Assembly: GCF_016595215.1 (NCBI RefSeq)
Contig: NZ_JAENHK010000010.1
Coordinates: 2,031,390 to 2,095,389 of the forward strand
Source: Chryseobacterium paridis
GTDB taxonomy: Bacteria; Bacteroidota; Bacteroidia; Flavobacteriales; Weeksellaceae
Length of the DNA: 64,000 nucleotides
Reading direction: 5' to 3'
Numbering within the stretch: the stretch's first letter is position 1; every line of letters begins with the position of its first letter. The position numbers and the translations under genes are program-made. Positions 62,778 to 64,000 of the stretch are shown in pieces. Under the pieces are notes generated by a model. It had not been told where the DNA came from, did no database searches, and saw only the letters and a program-made list of their open reading frames with translations.

Positions 62778-64000
62778 ATGAGTGGAACGTTTCAAATAAG
62801 AGGAGGAAAAAGACTGCAAGGTGAAATTACTCCACAGGGAGCAAAGAATGAAGCTTTACAAATTTTATGTGCAGTTTTATTAACGGATGAGGAGGTAAGA
62901 ATTAAGAACATTCCCGATATTCACGATGTTAATAGGTTAATTGAAATTTTAGGCGACTTTGGGGTAAAAATCACCAAAAATGGACAGGGAGATTATACTT
63001 TTAAAGCTGATCATGTCAATTTTGATTATGTAAAGTCTAACGAGTTTAAAAAGGATGGCGCAAAGCTTCGCGGTTCGATTATGCTTATGGGACCCATGTT
63101 GGCGAGATATGGTGAAGCTTACATGCCTACACCAGGCGGTGACAAGATAGGAAGAAGAAGACTGGACACGCATTTCCAGGGATTGGTAGAATTAGGTGCT
63201 GAATTTCACTATGATGAAGAGGAGTATTTCTATTCTCTAAAGGCAAAAGAACTTAACGGTAAATTCATCTTATTGGAAGAGGCTTCCGTAACAGGTACTG
63301 CTAATATTGTAATGGCTGCTGCTTTAGCAAAAGGTAAAACAAGGATTTACAATGCAGCTTGTGAGCCTTATCTTCAGCAACTTTGTAAGATGCTGAACAG
63401 AATGGGAGCTAATATTTCAGGAATAGGCTCCAACCTTTTAACTATTGAAGGGGTTAGCCATTTACGAGGAACAGAGCATACAATGCTTCCTGATATGGTA
63501 GAAATAGGATCATGGATTGGTCTTGCTGCCATGACCAAATCTGAGCTTACGATAAAAAATGTAAACTGGAATCAATTAGGAGTTATTCCTAATACTTTCA
63601 GAAAACTTGGAATCCAACTCGAGCAAAGCAATGATGATATTTTCATTCCGGCTCAGGAAAATTATAAAATCCAAAAGTTTATTGACGGATCTATTCTTAC
63701 GATCTCGGATGCTCCGTGGCCAGGTTTTACGCCTGACTTATTATCTATTATTTTGGTAGTGGCTACTCAGGCAAAAGGGAGTATTCTTGTTCATCAGAAG
63801 ATGTTCGAATCAAGATTATTCTTTGTAGATAAATTAATTGATATGGGTGCTCAGATCATTTTATGTGATCCGCACAGAGCTACGGTAATTGGTTTGAATC
63901 AAGAGGCTCCACTTCGTGGAACAACGATGGTTTCTCCGGATATCAGAGCTGGTAATGCTCTTCTAATTGCAGCTCTTTCTGCAGAAGGAAAATCGATTAT
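62778..64000 (+). CDS. murA: UDP-GlcNAc 1-carboxyvinyltransferase, 5' part, Asp at the Cys115 position
   Basis: 407 codons are visible and the frame runs off the end of the window. The enzyme starts peptidoglycan synthesis by adding enolpyruvyl to UDP-GlcNAc. Seen: RGGKRLQGEITPQGAKNEAL (Lys/Asn catalytic pair), SIMLMGPMLARYGEA and TPGGDKIGRRRLDTHFQGL. In most bacteria this loop is PGGCAIGxRP with the Cys that fosfomycin alkylates; here the residue is Asp122 (codon GAC at 63141-63143). Later motifs (FTPDLLSIILVVATQAKG, FESRLFFVDKLIDMGA) fit a normal MurA. It follows DUF4290 without a gap. Confidence 0.95.
   Translation, partial: MSGTFQIRGGKRLQGEITPQGAKNEALQILCAVLLTDEEVRIKNIPDIHDVNRLIEILGDFGVKITKNGQGDYTFKADHVNFDYVKSNEFKKDGAKLRGSIMLMGPMLARYGEAYMPTPGGDKIGRRRLDTHFQGLVELGAEFHYDEEEYFYSLKAKELNGKFILLEEASVTGTANIVMAAALAKGKTRIYNAACEPYLQQLCKMLNRMGANISGIGSNLLTIEGVSHLRGTEHTMLPDMVEIGSWIGLAAMTKSELTIKNVNWNQLGVIPNTFRKLGIQLEQSNDDIFIPAQENYKIQKFIDGSILTISDAPWPGFTPDLLSIILVVATQAKGSILVHQKMFESRLFFVDKLIDMGAQIILCDPHRATVIGLNQEAPLRGTTMVSPDIRAGNALLIAALSAEGKSI

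Noticed and set aside
62601-62819. Minus-strand frame with hydrophobic repeats (IVVIVIAIIV)
   Set aside because: It is the complement of the Asn-rich AAT/AAC tract of the DUF4290 gene.

Overview
The window is a low-GC, gene-dense stretch of a Bacteroidota genome, most likely a Chryseobacterium-like member of the Flavobacteriales (Weeksellaceae). The evidence is the -7 box TAnnTTTG in front of many genes instead of sigma70 boxes, families typical of flavobacteria (DUF6427/DUF6341, DUF4290, DUF3109, START-like, OstA-like, DUF2147), TonB-dependent receptors with carboxypeptidase-regulatory-like N-termini, and weak Shine-Dalgarno sequences. No rRNA, tRNA, CRISPR array, complete insertion sequence or prophage was seen. 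The taxonomic call is inference from gene content.

Layout. 1-4.7 kb: 3' part of an outer-membrane beta-barrel gene, an AraC regulator with a divergent quinone-oxidoreductase-like gene, a GNAT and a lone TerD. 4.7-9.8 kb: flippase-like membrane protein with panD, an HU gene, pdxH, yqgE, a class IV aminotransferase fold that lacks its catalytic lysine, and a START-like protein. 10-17 kb: class III aminotransferase, a fur-ostA pair, kup potassium transporter, pdhB, DUF2147. 17-25 kb: an LTA-synthase-like sulfatase-fold membrane protein divergent from pssA, exonuclease, DUF2007, FAH, UspA, DUF6341/DUF6427, DUF3109. 25-32 kb: trigger factor; a TonB receptor, lipoprotein and DUF2946-like peptide that look like a metal-uptake group; an ABC-F protein. 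32-37.5 kb is the accessory-looking part: a Tle1/DUF2235 alpha/beta-hydrolase homologue whose nucleophile Ser is Gly, a two-component system of the LiaS/NarL type, a membrane protein, an unknown protein sharing the C-terminal DWSR motif, and a DUF5715 peptidase-like protein. 37.7-46.6 kb: aquaporin, PD-(D/E)XK-like protein, LuxE-like acyl-protein synthetase, LpxH-type hydrolase, QueD-type synthase, thioesterase, Skp, and the glyoxylate shunt (aceA, aceB) divergent from a DUF2083-type XRE regulator. 48-64 kb: comF, hydrolase, upp, a Pls/PosA-type nonribosomal peptide synthetase with a GNAT, der, katG, haem-binding protein, DCC protein, secreted alpha-amylase lipoprotein, DUF4290 and murA (cut by the window end).

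Three things stand out beyond the gene list. (1) Several genes have an exact TAnnTTTG box four bases before the ATG, which would make their mRNAs leaderless. (2) Intergenic regions carry degenerate arrays with strict 7-bp or 8-bp periodicity; two of these flank an inverted pair of about 250-bp hairpin-forming, MITE-like elements. (3) Three proteins with recognisable enzyme folds have a changed catalytic residue: MurA (Cys to Asp), class IV aminotransferase (Lys to Arg), DUF2235 hydrolase (Ser to Gly).
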